Below, in pieces: positions 24,116-34,352 of a DNA stretch of 64,000 bases. The DNA is from Niebla homalea (Eukaryota > Ascomycota > Lecanoromycetes > Lecanorales > Ramalinaceae). The position numbers and the translations under genes are program-made. Location: the NCBI GenBank assembly GCA_019925105.1, contig JAHGAU010000010.1:1-64000 (forward strand). The letters are read 5' to 3'. The notes under the pieces are model-generated. The model saw nothing but the letters and a program-made list of their open reading frames with translations. It was not told the origin of the DNA and did no database searches. Positions within the stretch are counted from its first letter, which is position 1. Every line of letters begins with the position of its first letter.

Positions 24116-25159
24116 AGCTCAAACCAGTGCAGCTAAGGGAGGTCCATCCTCGTGCCTTGTCAACATGGCTCACCCCTCAAAATGATTGCCGAAATGCCGA
24201 AGGATGTGGGCCGATCTGTTATTCAGCTGCGTGAAAAACGGACATGGTATCGGGCTTGGACCGATGACCTGGATAAATTTGTCAAGCGTATCGAGGACGA
24301 TGGTTGTTACCATTGAAATGCATCATGGTCGTATCACATGGTAGGATGACTCGAGATGACCGCAGTGAAGGTAATGAACCTCTAATACTTCTGCTCGAAT
24401 GCCGTGGGAGTCACGCGCTTGAACGTTGCCATCCTGTGGAGGTCTCTTTTCGGCTTTGTCCAAAAGCAAGCGATATCACATGGGTATATCATGCTTTTCA
24501 CTTTCTGGTCTGGCACAATGGTGAGTCGCGACGATGACAACATTGAATGACTGTGGATGAGTTGACATCGACGGGCTGAGCTGCTAAGCAGGACTGGTCC
24601 ATGCGCTTGAATATCGAGATGTGCCCAGCCGGACCGCGAAAATGAAAAGTGAAATTGCATCCAGCAGTATCCGACGAACCGTGCTACCTGTCCTTGATAC
24701 CGTCTTTTGCGCTCTGATTGCGAGAACTTGCTCTATCCCGTCTCTTCTCCTTCCCATTTGAGGTAAAAAAAATACTCCAGCATACATTCGGGAGCAGCGA
24801 AAGTGGACAAAATCCATCGTCTGTAAAAGTCTCAGCTTTTCAAGTCACACGCAGTCCGCGTCGCTACTTGTGGGTCGTGCATCGCCCTTGCAGCAGACCC
24901 TTGGAGGACCCCTTTGTAGCCTATTTGGAGTTACCTCTCATGTCCAGCACCTCTCTCCTGCTCTCAGTGCCTTGGTTAATATCAGTAAGCAAGATGAGGC
25001 AGATAACTTCCCCAATAAGGTGCGCTGGTGACGACCTTCAAGACATCTGTTTGGGCAGCAAGGCGCTCGCTCGCAGCTGCCTAAAACTCCACGCCAACCT
25101 AAAGCACAATAGACCAATTCCGTAATCACAGATCAGAACGCAACGCAGGCGAGTCACGC
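24116..25159. other. Spacer between two F-box-like relics
   Basis: No coding frame here resembles a known protein. The two flanking relics belong to the same family, so the interval may be decayed sequence of a duplicated locus. Confidence 0.45.
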
Positions 25160-25520
25160 CTCCTCCGGCTGCCCGTTGAGATCTAAACAGAGATCTACCG
25201 ATGGGCGTTGACAGGCTATCACTTGCGCATCACTTGCAGAAGCAAAGACGAGCGTATCTACTATGCAAATTACGGAACCCAAGATCACAGATAATTGCAA
25301 GGTCACGTACGCTGAGTGGTTCTGGCGATCACCGACACACTGGACTTGAGAGGAGAATGCGGCCACGACTGTCCACCATATATCGCACTGAGCCATGGAC
25401 TTGTGTTGCCCAAGACCCGTCGATTGCCACACCCGATGACCAGTCCCATGATTTATTCGAAAAACGTCATCTCGTTCGAGATTTTTTGGTTGATGAACCA
25501 ATGGGCTATTACCGCTCGAG
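25160..25520 (+). pseudogene. Second relic of the F-box-like / DUF7730-type family
   Basis: LLRLPVEI, then a TAA stop, then TEIYRWALTGYHLRI is the same family opening as at 23757; the stop stands where CAA (Gln) is usual, consistent with a C-to-T change. Further on SPMIYSKNVISFEIFWLMNQ (about 25443-25502) corresponds to the second block of the family. The pieces are in different frames. It is a dead copy, diverged from the first relic. Confidence 0.45.
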
Positions 25521-27052
25521 CGAGGGTAGCTGGAGGTGATAAAGACTTATTGTGCCATTGTCAACAGAAACCGCCACTTCGGTACGGTCCCAAGGAGATC
25601 ACGGGGCTCCAAATATCCCATCATCAGTTCGACTGGCGCCCTCTGCAACTATCGTCAAGGCTGAGGCCATGGGAAGAAGTTGATGGATCACGTTGGTTCA
25701 ATCACTGCTACAGCCATACTGTAATTTTCCGGAATAAGAACGCAGCTCAAAGCCGCAACAAGAGCTCTCATGCCACCAGTTGGACGGCATTGTGTCTTCG
25801 AGTCCAGCATGCCTTCGGAACAGTGAGTGACTCGCTCATTGGACCACTATTGCTGTCATACGAGAGGCATTAAGCATCTTTCGTGTCTTGAAAGCACCTG
25901 TCGGACAGATCCACGTGGCATTGGCTCTGGTCTTCCTCACCTGATCGACCTGATGAAAGGTGACCAATTTGGGTCAATCTACACTTTTACTGGCAGACGG
26001 CTGGATCTTGATGGGGATGAAGATGAGTGAAGCGTTTATCCCCCAGTACTCAAGGCTCCAACCACCAGGCCAGAGCCTTAAATCGTTCTGATAATATGTT
26101 GTCCCTACTATCCCAACAGTAAGACTCGCTGGTACGGACACTATTATGCGAGGACGCACTTCCACTCAAATGACGGGACTGATCCTTATGGTCTTCACCG
26201 AGCACGTAGACCGTAGGCATACATACTCTGCCTGATTCGATGATCGAACGGAGAAATGATGGAACAGGATTCCCGTCTCTGTTTCATCCAGAGCCAACGG
26301 TGTCTCAAGTAGGGGAATAGCCGCGCCTGCCGTTGACTATGCTTCCGTGAGGGACCAGTTTCCTCCCATTTGTGGAATCACGCATTTCTTTGTGGCCTGA
26401 AGGCCGCCTTTTTCGGATTACCGTTGACATCGGCGTACCCATGCAAAGAACCGTAGGTTATTACCCAAGCTGTGTCTTCAGCCTAAGGATGCATGAAAGC
26501 TGATCGATTACGCTCGTGAACCACGAGAAACCAGTGCAGAATGTTATTCGGCTTCTGGATATTTGATCCTATTGGCGTTTGCTCTACAAGGCACCGTCTT
26601 CGAAGGAGACTCTCACGCCTGTCCGGATTCACATGTATTCGTGCAACGATAATGATCAGTCATGAAGTGGGAAGGAGAAGTAGTCAGGGCATTTAAGTCC
26701 TCTCGACAGGTTGATGTAATAATTAAAGCACCTCAATAGGGATTGGAGATGGATTATTCCATTTAAGACTTTATGAACCCATTCAAAAAAGGCGCTCTTG
26801 ATGTGACAACGCCTTACACCAAGGCCGCGCATGTATTTCGAACAATAATGGAGCGCCAAAGTGATCACATCTGGCCCCAAACTTAAGATGGGGATATTTT
26901 TGTATGTCTCGCGGACTCACATGTTACACGCGCTGTGGAAATAGCGCAGTTTAAGTACCCACCTGCAGCATCTCGCGACTGCGCGAATGATTTTTCAAGC
27001 CGTTGAAAATTGCATTGTGCGTCCACGTGTTGCGAGTTCGCAGAAGACGACC
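25521..27052. other. No gene recognised
   Basis: About 1.5 kb upstream of the small secreted-protein gene with no recognisable protein or repeat. The last 100-200 bases are presumably its promoter. Confidence 0.5.
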
Positions 27053-27857
27053 ATGAAGCGAGGTGGCCTGTCAATTCTACTCCTCGTCACCCTTACCGGA
27101 GCAGCACCACTGCAAACCTCCACACTCGTCCAAGCCAACGTACCCTCAACCCCTCCCCTGCTCTTCTCCAGTCTCGACATCTCGAATCCAACTGACCGCT
27201 GCCCCACAGTTCGACAACCTCCAACCAGGCACCCGTCTCCAAAACACGCCCTACGCCTCCCTGACCTTCTCGGGCCTCACCGTCAAAGACAAGGGTCCCC
27301 GCGCCATCTTCCCCGACACCGAACCAAACTACGCACTCCAATACTACGACCCCAGGCGGCGCGCTCCTTTGATATCAATTGCTGGGACAGCTACATCATC
27401 CTTCGACTTCGGCGGGTTGGCGGCTGGATGTCTGTGGGATACCACAAGATCGGGCGCCGCGGTCGCTGGTTCCCAGAACTCCACGACGCCTCCTTCTCTT
27501 TCCCCTGCTACCGCAGATGATACGATCCCGCCCACACCAATCGGAAAAAGTCTTCTGAACGGCACGAGTCTGGACGCGATGCACTACCCCTGTGTAGCCT
27601 GCGCCATCGAAATCGCTTGCCAGGGGCAATCGGTAGTGGCGCGGCAGAGTTTGACTTGGCGACCGGGAGCGAGCTGGAGCAGCAATACCATGGCACGGTG
27701 GCTGGGGTTCGGGTCAGGCTTCCAGGGGGTGAGCTGGTGTGATGTTGGGGTCACGGGGGGCGCGGTGGACGTGAACGAGATTACCTTGGTGCTGGATTCG
27801 TTTCAATATCGGGTGAATAGTGGACAGCCGCAGAGGCAGGCGGTTGATGTTGCGTAG
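27053..27857 (+). CDS. Small secreted protein of the FDxL-PxGT type, two exons
   Basis: Exon 1 (27053-27139) encodes a signal peptide, MKRGGLSILLLVTLTGAAP. A 70-nt intron (27140-27209, GTACCC...CCACAG) brings the reading frame to FDNLQPGTRLQNTPYASLTF, giving about 244 residues. The opening block FDxLxxGT...PYxxLxFxGxxV, then a serine-rich segment with SFDFGGLAAGCLW, and the C-terminal block ITLVLDSFQYRV correspond to a fungal secreted-protein family. A dead relative lies at 59700-60455 (FDDD..., KSFTLSSFYYGC, TVMLLDDIVGSYQT). Function is unknown; such proteins are predicted extracellular and often lineage-specific. The intron choice is the weakest point. Confidence 0.65.
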
Positions 27858-28017
27858 GGAGAGGGAGAGGCGGGTGGGGTCCTTGTACTTAACGCTCCTC
27901 AAACATGGTATATGCTACCACCCATTGGCAAGGTTCTGAGGACCCAACTGAAGCAGTCAGCATATGGATCCTGATAAACTAAAATAGCTCTTAGCTCACA
28001 ACACAAATGAGTCTCCA

Positions 28018-28330
28018 GTGGACGTCATTAAAAAGTACTCAAAAAGGCAAGAAAGCCCCATATGTGCTATGAGCTATTCCAATCTGCACTCCTCTTACGG
28101 CTTCAGTCATCTTTTGGAACACTTCGACTTTCGATTTGTCGCCGGTAGAACCATTATTGATATCGGCGGCTTCCACGGGCAGGTCAGCATTGCTCTTGCG
28201 AGAAAGCATCCCAATGTCAGGTGCGTCGTTCAAGACCTGCCTGATGCAACTAGCGGACTGGATGCTGGAGTGTCAGAGGACCTGAGACCTGGTCAGCGGC
28301 ATGGACCATGATTTCTTGGGGGAATGGTGA
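28018..28330 (+). pseudogene. Fragment of a SAM-dependent O-methyltransferase
   Basis: YGFSHLLEHFDFRF and then GRTIIDIGGFHGQVSIALAR, followed by KHPNVRCVVQDLPDA, is motif I and the following acidic motif of the plant/fungal O-methyltransferase family that often decorates polyketides. After ISO-like residues MDHDFLGEW (one frame over, about 28300) the similarity ends, and the catalytic histidine region and the dimerisation N-terminus are missing. It is a remnant, lying tail to tail with the P450 remnant at 28510-28946. Confidence 0.72.
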
Positions 28331-28509
28331 TCGAGCGGTCAGCAAGCCGAATGGTTTGCGGATGTGAATCCGTCCACTCTGTTGGAGCAATAATCGACGG
28401 AGCAAGGCGCAGGGTCTGAAACTACATGAGTGTTATGAATTAGGCTATGTGGAAGTCCGTAATCGAGGGAAGGACTTGCCGCGACAGCTCGTCACCCTCT
28501 CAAATTGAG

Positions 28510-28946
28510 AGAAGTTTTCTCCATAGTGCCATTCCAAGAAGGAAGTCGCCCGTGTCCGTGGTGACCTCCTGGATCTCTTCTGCCAGCCAGTCTTGAACAT
28601 CCGATTACGCCGCAAGTAGAAGCATACTGAAAGCTAAGATGTTTGCATCAGTATCATGGCCAGCAAAGTTACTAACGATGCCACGAATAGCTTCTCTCTT
28701 ATTAGCCCATTGGATGCTTGATTGGGTAAGTCCATGACAGCCTTCACGTCCCTTCAAACCTCAAGTGCTCGCACAGAACGATGTCATCAGATTGCCATTA
28801 CCCGTATTGACGCGCTTGAGTAGGTCGTATTCTTGATCCAACATGTCTTTTATATGGCGCCGGAATGGAGCAGCAGCTTCCCAACCTGAGCCCATGAGCG
28901 GGGCCACAGGGGCATAAGGAGGGAATCTGGAGGTATGTATGAGCAA
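28510..28946 (-). pseudogene. Fragment of a cytochrome P450 (helix E to I-helix region)
   Basis: On the minus strand RFPPYAPVAPLMGSGWEAAA with FRRHIKDMLDQEYDLL and GNGNLMTSF correspond to the E-F region of a fungal P450. Further down, IVSNFAGHDTDANILAFSML is the I-helix oxygen-activation motif (A-G-x-D-T), followed by an in-frame TAA and then SDVQDWLAEEIQEV. The ExxR and heme-cysteine regions are not found, nor is the membrane anchor. It is dead. The association with a methyltransferase remnant suggests a former secondary-metabolism cluster. Confidence 0.7.
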
Positions 28947-29183
28947 CAGTAAAATAGCATTGTCCAGTACGGTCTCTAGGCTGTCACGGTACGTGAATGA
29001 AGAGCCGTCTTTTGGCTGACCGGAGCTTTGAAAATCATAGGAGCAACGGAGACCATTTGCAGCGAGAACGTGAATTGGAGGACGTGGATCAAGATGACAA
29101 AACGATAAAGCTAGAGAGCGGAGAGGTCACTGCGATCCACCACATCAAGCCCAAGTTCACCAATCAATCCCTCCCGTAGACTC

Positions 29184-29813
29184 CTAATAGATCCACGGAT
29201 ACCCGGGCGGCGGTCTCGCGGTGATCGGCGCGCCATCCGTCGGACTATGCTTCACCGGCCGATTCTTCCCATCACAACCTGTCCCCCATCTACCCACACA
29301 ATTATTGCTCGCCAGCTCATAACTCGGTAGCCCTTTGTCCACGGGGTTGCCGCAGCCACTATACGTCTCCTCATCCAGGTTTCCCGGATCCGTATTCTGC
29401 CACCCTCTCATCGTTGGCTCATTATCATCCTCGCTGGGCGTCACGCATCCATCGTTGATGCGCTGAAAGGCAGCGGTGCAGTCCGCGAAGGTGAGCGAGG
29501 GGGCGGAATTGAGGTAGACGACGGCGGTGCAGGTGCCGTTGATGTTGTGACCACCGATGTCGAGGCGCTGGCGGTCTGTGGCGGCTTGGTCGCAGGCTTT
29601 TTGAGTGGCGAGCCAGCAGGAATAGGCGGCAGTCTTGGAGTTGCAGGATGTGATCTGGGGGACCTGGTCCTCGCAGGTGAAGTCTGTGGATGATGCGTCA
29701 GGGGTCTCGCGGCGGTTGAAGAAGGAGGATAGGCGGGGTGGCGGGGGAAGGGCGAGGATGGTGGTGCTGGTGAATAGTAGAGAGATGGTTGCAAAGCTAT
29801 TGGATAGATGCAT
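29184..29813 (-). CDS. Secreted cysteine-rich protein, 209 residues
   Basis: A single-exon gene with a signal peptide (MHLSNSFATISLLFTSTTIL, cleavage likely after the following ALP). A short Pro/Arg-containing pro-region FFNRRETPD follows, then a mature part with ten cysteines, an even number compatible with five disulfides, for example in FTCEDQVPQITSCN, SGCGNPVDKG and NNCVGRWGTGC. There is one N-glycosylation sequon (NGT). Composition is extracellular in style, with no enzyme motif. I do not recognise a family; size and cysteine content fit an effector-like or cell-surface protein, which is inference only. Confidence 0.72.
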   Translation of the reverse strand: MHLSNSFATISLLFTSTTILALPPPPRLSSFFNRRETPDASSTDFTCEDQVPQITSCNSKTAAYSCWLATQKACDQAATDRQRLDIGGHNINGTCTAVVYLNSAPSLTFADCTAAFQRINDGCVTPSEDDNEPTMRGWQNTDPGNLDEETYSGCGNPVDKGLPSYELASNNCVGRWGTGCDGKNRPVKHSPTDGAPITARPPPGYPWIY

Positions 29814-30911
29814 GATGCTGGGGAGTAAAACTGGTGCTTGGGGTTATGTATCTGGCGTTGTGATTTCCGGGGCAAGCGATGAGTCTTCTAGACTGGATTG
29901 ATGAAGGAAGCACCTTTCTTCCGGAGCACGAAACCTTGTCTTATGTACTCGTTCGACAAGAATTGGGATAGCGAGCCTTCAGCCTTGATACATTCGGTAT
30001 ACCCAGAATGGTCAGTATTCACCTAGCAAGTATACCGAAAAAAAGCTGGTCTATGTTTATTCGAGGAAGTCCCAAGATCACTCATCATGTGCATGCCATG
30101 ACGTCCAATCTGAATCGTAACACCACCATCCATTCTGGTATTGGACATGACACTCTGTAGAGCATTCTGATTGGACTAGACCCTGTTGTGTGGCTGCCCT
30201 CCTTTCAGAAGGACGGCACACTGACAGGGGCCACCGAAACAAATATCGCAATGGATTACGACGGAAGCCAGTTCGATAGGTGAGAGCTACCCTGCCATCT
30301 TCAAGGGCAGTCCGGAAGGCTTGACGAGGATCTGCCATAGGCTTGCTCGTTTTCAGCTCGACGATTCAAGGTATGAGCTGCACAAGCGACCAATCCTGCT
30401 TCACTATCGTCTTGTACCACTCTCTTGCATGTTTCTTAGCGCGCGGAGGCTCTTGATGTCGTCCGTGAGGAACATTGTTTTCATTTGAATGATGTCTTCG
30501 CACTCAATGCCATTCACTTGAAAGCCTGTGCTGCCGTACTGCCATTTCGCCTGGGAGGCAGGGGGCAGAGGTTTGATGAGGTCATCCATTCTCAAGAGCA
30601 TAGTCGGAAAGGCTTGATGTGTGAAGGAAGGAGAGGAATGACAGGGTCGACTGGAGAAGCAGTACTGCGACTGCACGTGGATACGCCGGTTGCCAGGGGA
30701 TGCAACACCGAAAATAAGGCAAGTCATTTCCCAGCTTCTTCGTGTATCTTTACCCAGCAGTCAGACACAGGACGTGTCCTGAAGCCGCCAGGGCCAATCG
30801 CAAGGATCCTGGGCCCACCTGTAGTCTGATTGCCCACGCTTTACGAAATTGGTCTGGTTGCTTTCCAGTATTTCAAGGCAGTCGAGCGACTCCAGTTGAT
30901 TTCCTGTACCC
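29814..30911. other. No gene recognised
   Basis: Contains the presumed promoter of the cysteine-rich secreted protein and further spacer. The minus-strand frames at 30078-30338 and 30404-30727 show no family pattern, and I do not call them. Confidence 0.45.
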
Positions 30912-31451
30912 TCAGATGGGCAGCCTTTTAACTTCCTCCAAGCTCCAGTATTTCCTCACATTATCCGCACTAAGCTGCTTGACTTCATCATCCAGGTGTG
31001 TCCAGAGGACCTCCCCGAACGAGTCCATTATGGCCTTGAGCTCCTCCATCCTCATATCCCTCTTGCCCTCTTTACACTCGTCCACATACTCTTCCATCTT
31101 GTCCATTCCCTTGTGGATTTCCTTATGTTGCGTCAACAGCTCCAACTCCTTCCGAAAGGCAGGCATTCGCTGCGCGAGGACGGGGAAGATATGTTGTTCC
31201 TCGATAGAGTGATGGAGGTGTAGGTGATGGCAGAATTCGGATGCGGTATTGAGGAACTGGCGGATGCTCATGTTTTGGGGGCGTTTGCCGCTTGAGCAGG
31301 CGGAGTAGAGGGTTTTCCACGTAGCGCGGAAGTTGTTATGGAAAAGGTTCATGGTCACGGCCATCCGGTTATAGCTATCCCTATCTTGCCTGCTGAGGGG
31401 AGGGAGGTCCGGGCCAGTCAGGGATGCTTGTGCAGCAGCTGCATCTGCCAT
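30912..31451 (-). CDS. Hemerythrin-like (HHE cation-binding) protein
   Basis: A single-exon 179-residue protein. Hemerythrin/HHE domains are four-helix bundles that bind a di-iron centre through His and Asp/Glu. The pattern is present: HNNFRATW on helix 1, FCHHLHLHHSIEEQHIFPVL on helix 2 (His-x3-Glu-x2-His), LTQHKEIHKGMDKM on helix 3 and VLWTHLDDEVKQL on helix 4. There is no signal peptide, so the protein is cytosolic. It lies about 1 kb from the siderophore monooxygenase gene and points away from it. Upstream at 31782-31790 is ATCAGATAG, one base off the iron-repressor core. A role in iron or oxygen sensing or storage would suit the location but is inference. Confidence 0.85.
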   Translation of the reverse strand: MADAAAAQASLTGPDLPPLSRQDRDSYNRMAVTMNLFHNNFRATWKTLYSACSSGKRPQNMSIRQFLNTASEFCHHLHLHHSIEEQHIFPVLAQRMPAFRKELELLTQHKEIHKGMDKMEEYVDECKEGKRDMRMEELKAIMDSFGEVLWTHLDDEVKQLSADNVRKYWSLEEVKRLPI

Positions 31452-31752
31452 TGCGCAGAAGAGGAAGAGGTGTGAGAAGATGTGACAGAGTGCAGGTGTT
31501 ACTGGTTTATCGCTCTTGATAGTCTACTGTTGTAGCACAGTAACCAGCATTCACCGTGGACGGAGCTGAGCACCGGAATCAACGGGCAATGCTAGGCATT
31601 GATAGTGACTGGGTCTCAGGAAGGTACTCGGTGTATTGCAAATGCCGGCTCCTGATCGAGCCTAGTCGAGCACAACACTCGTCCACGTCGCGTGTGAGGG
31701 GGAGATTATGATGCTTTTTGCAGAATGTCCAACTATTATGAATATTGTTAAT

Positions 31753-31842
31753 GTGCTACTTTGACATAAGGAGGTGGACATATCAGATAGCTCTAGCCTG
31801 CTACTTCGACACAGGGGGGGTTGGGGGGGTAGACATATCAAA
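31753..31842. repeat. Imperfect direct repeat pair
   Basis: TGCTACTTTGACATAAGG followed by GTGGACATATCA (31753-31785) recurs at 31799-31840 as TGCTACTTCGACACAGGG, a G-run and GTAGACATATCA. The second copy contains an expanded poly-G tract interrupted by TT. Confidence 0.5.
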
Positions 31843-31883
31843 ACTCCCCCAGTTGGTGTTCATTCTTGAACTTTTCCATCTTC

Positions 31884-31970
31884 AAAGACTCTGTCACTAT
31901 ACTCTGGCTCATGTAAGGACTCTATCATCGAAATCTTGCCTCGTGTAAAGATTCCGTCATCGAATTCTTA
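31884..31970. repeat. Degenerate minisatellite, about 32-base unit, nearly three copies
   Basis: Three successive units start AAAGACTCTGTCACTATA, AAGGACTCTATCATCGAA and AAAGATTCCGTCATCGAA, and the first two end in CTCATGT and CTCGTGT. It lies between the hemerythrin-like gene and the siderophore monooxygenase and has no coding value. Confidence 0.5.
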
Positions 31971-32451
31971 TTATTAGGCGAATCAAGTTCTCCTACGCTT
32001 GACTGTTTCAAGAATACTTTTATTTCCTGTAATATCCCATCACTATTTGATACCCACTGACGTTGCAAGTCGCTTGACTCAAAGGTATAGGGTACATGTA
32101 ACCCGTGAACTTACTTGACAAGAAGCTATCCCTACATCCGATGGCCCACAAAACAGACAGAAGACTGAGGCAGAACCACCCTCTGACCAAATCAAGACAT
32201 GGGCTTGGCCCTTGCCTCTGGGAACAGCGTCGGTCCGAGTGAGCTTCAACGAGTGTGAGAAGCTGATCATCATGTTCATCTAATTGAGATTTGAACGAAT
32301 CTACTTTCCCAGGCCTCTTTCTCTCGCGTGGAAACTGCCTTCAGCGGTGTCATCAGCATCGACACATGGCCTTGGCCTTTAGACCCAGGGTATGGAATTA
32401 TAGTACATCAGAGAAAACCCCCGTCGCTTCATACACCGCACTAGGATGCAT

Positions 32452-34057
32452 CTAGAGTCTGGCAACGACAGCCTGAGGGAAGATGGAATCAACAACCTCC
32501 CCGCCCCTTATTGCGAGGATCGAAAGAAGTGTATCGCTGAGCTGTGACGAAACAATCAGCCGAAAGATGATAATGAGAGTGGCATCAACACTCACTCCGT
32601 GGCTGCTTTCACAACACCCTTGTAGCCATATCCCATTATCCTTTCCGACCAAGTCTTCTTGATACTTAACACGATAGTCTCTCTCCACTTCGTATTTGGA
32701 CGATTGCAAGAGGTGCTTGGTAGGCTCCAATATCTTCTCGTGAGCGTTTCTGAGGTAGCCAGTCGCTACGATGACAAAGTCAAAACTTGGAGGAGTTTTG
32801 AGGATCGCACCGGTGGACATATCGCGGAAGCTGAGCCGGATGCGGCCGTCCGGATCACGTTCTCCGCCAAGAAGCTCTTGAGAGGTTGCTATCTGGTGCC
32901 TCCACTTGCCTTTATCAGGCTCGTGCAGCCGCTGGTGATACATGCTCTCGTACAAGCGATCGAGCAGCTCGGGTCTGACTACACTGTAGTTAGTAGATCT
33001 GTGAGAGCGAATGCTTTCTTGCTGGGCCTCCTCCGAGAGCTGGTAGAAAGTGTCGACGCGTTCTGGGTCGAACACTTCATTCACACTACGGAACCCCACC
33101 TCAGTAAAGTACGGCAACGAGATCAATTAATACTTACAACGGGCTGTCGTCACTCGGTTTCAAAGCAGAGGCACTTGTGAACAGCGTCACGGCTGTGTTG
33201 TCAAATCTGCCTTGCAAATCGTTGAAGATTTCCGCAGCACTTTGACCACCACCAATGACGGCAATCCGTCGAAGTCCCAGACCAGGTCCCCTCAATTTCG
33301 AAGTCATCGATGAATATGACGAAGAATGAAAGATATTTGGCTCTGCACGAAGATGAGCGATTGATTCTGGTATCTTTGGTGCTCCCCCAATAGCGATGAC
33401 AACCTTTTTCGAGGTCGCCAAACTCTCCCGCCCGGTGAGTACGTCCCTGTGGAGAATTGTCCACGATTCCATTCGCCCCCGGCTCTTCTCGCCTGGTGAT
33501 ACCGAGACTGTCTCCGTGCCATACTGAACAACGTCATTGAAGTGAGAGGCACACCACGTCATGTAATCATTGAATTCCTCACGCAATGGAAGGAAAGTCG
33601 ACAGGTTGACAAATTGCACAAGTCGGTTTTTGGCCTTGAGGTAATTGATGAATGTGAAGTCCGATCGAGGGTTCCGAAGAGTTGCAAGGTCCTTCAGGAA
33701 GGATATTTGCATCCGCGCGTCGGGAAGGAGCATGCCTCCATGCCATTTGAAGCTTTGCTGCCGTTCGATGAACCTTACTCTGGCTTTGATGCCCTTGTCG
33801 TGCAACGCAATTGCGATTGCAAGGGATGCAGGGCCTGGACAAAGGTATGGCAGTCAGCATTGCCATATCAGAATGATTTTAGGAGTTGTTGTTGGACCGG
33901 AAGGGTTTCCTCTTGAGTTGAAAATCCCGAACTCCTGGGCGTGGCTCAAAGGACGACAATACTCGGCAAAATACGTACCGAAGCCTACGCAAATCAGATC
34001 ATATTGTTCAGTCGGCTCTACGTTAGAACCTTCGCGCTTAATGGCAGGAGTACCCAT
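32452..34057 (-). CDS. sidA: L-ornithine N5-monooxygenase (siderophore pathway), four exons
   Basis: This flavoenzyme hydroxylates ornithine at N5 with FAD, NADPH and O2, the committed step of hydroxamate siderophore synthesis. Exons are 34057-33979, 33834-33138, 33085-32596 and 32541-32452; introns of 144, 52 and 54 nt restore the frame at every conserved junction (451 residues). FAD motif: ICVGFGPASLAIA. Substrate region: WHGGMLLPDARMQISFLKDL with ATLRNPRSDFTFINYL. NADPH motif: RIAVIGGGQSAAEIFNDLQG. C-terminal ATGY motif in FDFVIVATGY, then GIWLQGCCESSHG and LSDTLLSILAIRGGEVVDSI. All hallmark motifs are intact. It is divergent from the ABC transporter and 5.2 kb from the peptide synthetase; its promoter carries two perfect iron-repressor GATA cores. 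Confidence 0.95.
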
Positions 34058-34177
34058 GAGGCAATGGTGATGCTCAGGCGTTGGAAATTTTAGCCTGGGT
34101 GCTCGATCAAGGACTTGAATGACGTATCTTTAGGGACCGTCGGACCGCCGTCGCGCATGTGGCAACGCTTTAGCGCG

Positions 34178-34186
34178 ATCAGATAA
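34178..34186 (+). promoter_or_regulatory. SreA/Fep1-type iron-repressor GATA site 1
   Basis: ATCAGATAA, a perfect match to the ATCWGATAA core bound by fungal iron-sensing GATA repressors. It lies about 120 bases upstream of the ornithine monooxygenase start codon, within the promoter it shares with the ABC transporter. Confidence 0.7.
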
Positions 34187-34343
34187 TGCAAGACCGATCA
34201 TCTATTAGAGGCTTAAAGGCTTAAAGCAGCAAATGTCTCAGCTTCAGCCACCTTCGGCCAATGGCATCCCACAGTGACGAAAAGGCGTACTCTAGCGGCT
34301 TGGCCTTGATTGCCCTGGGCTACAGTCTTCAGGGTCGGATCGG

Positions 34344-34352
34344 ATCTGATAA
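34344..34352 (+). promoter_or_regulatory. SreA/Fep1-type iron-repressor GATA site 2
   Basis: ATCTGATAA, a second perfect match to ATCWGATAA, in the same orientation and 166 bases from site 1. Together the pair argues for iron repression of the divergent monooxygenase and transporter. By my own estimate about 0.01 such matches are expected by chance in this 790-base interval. Confidence 0.7.
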
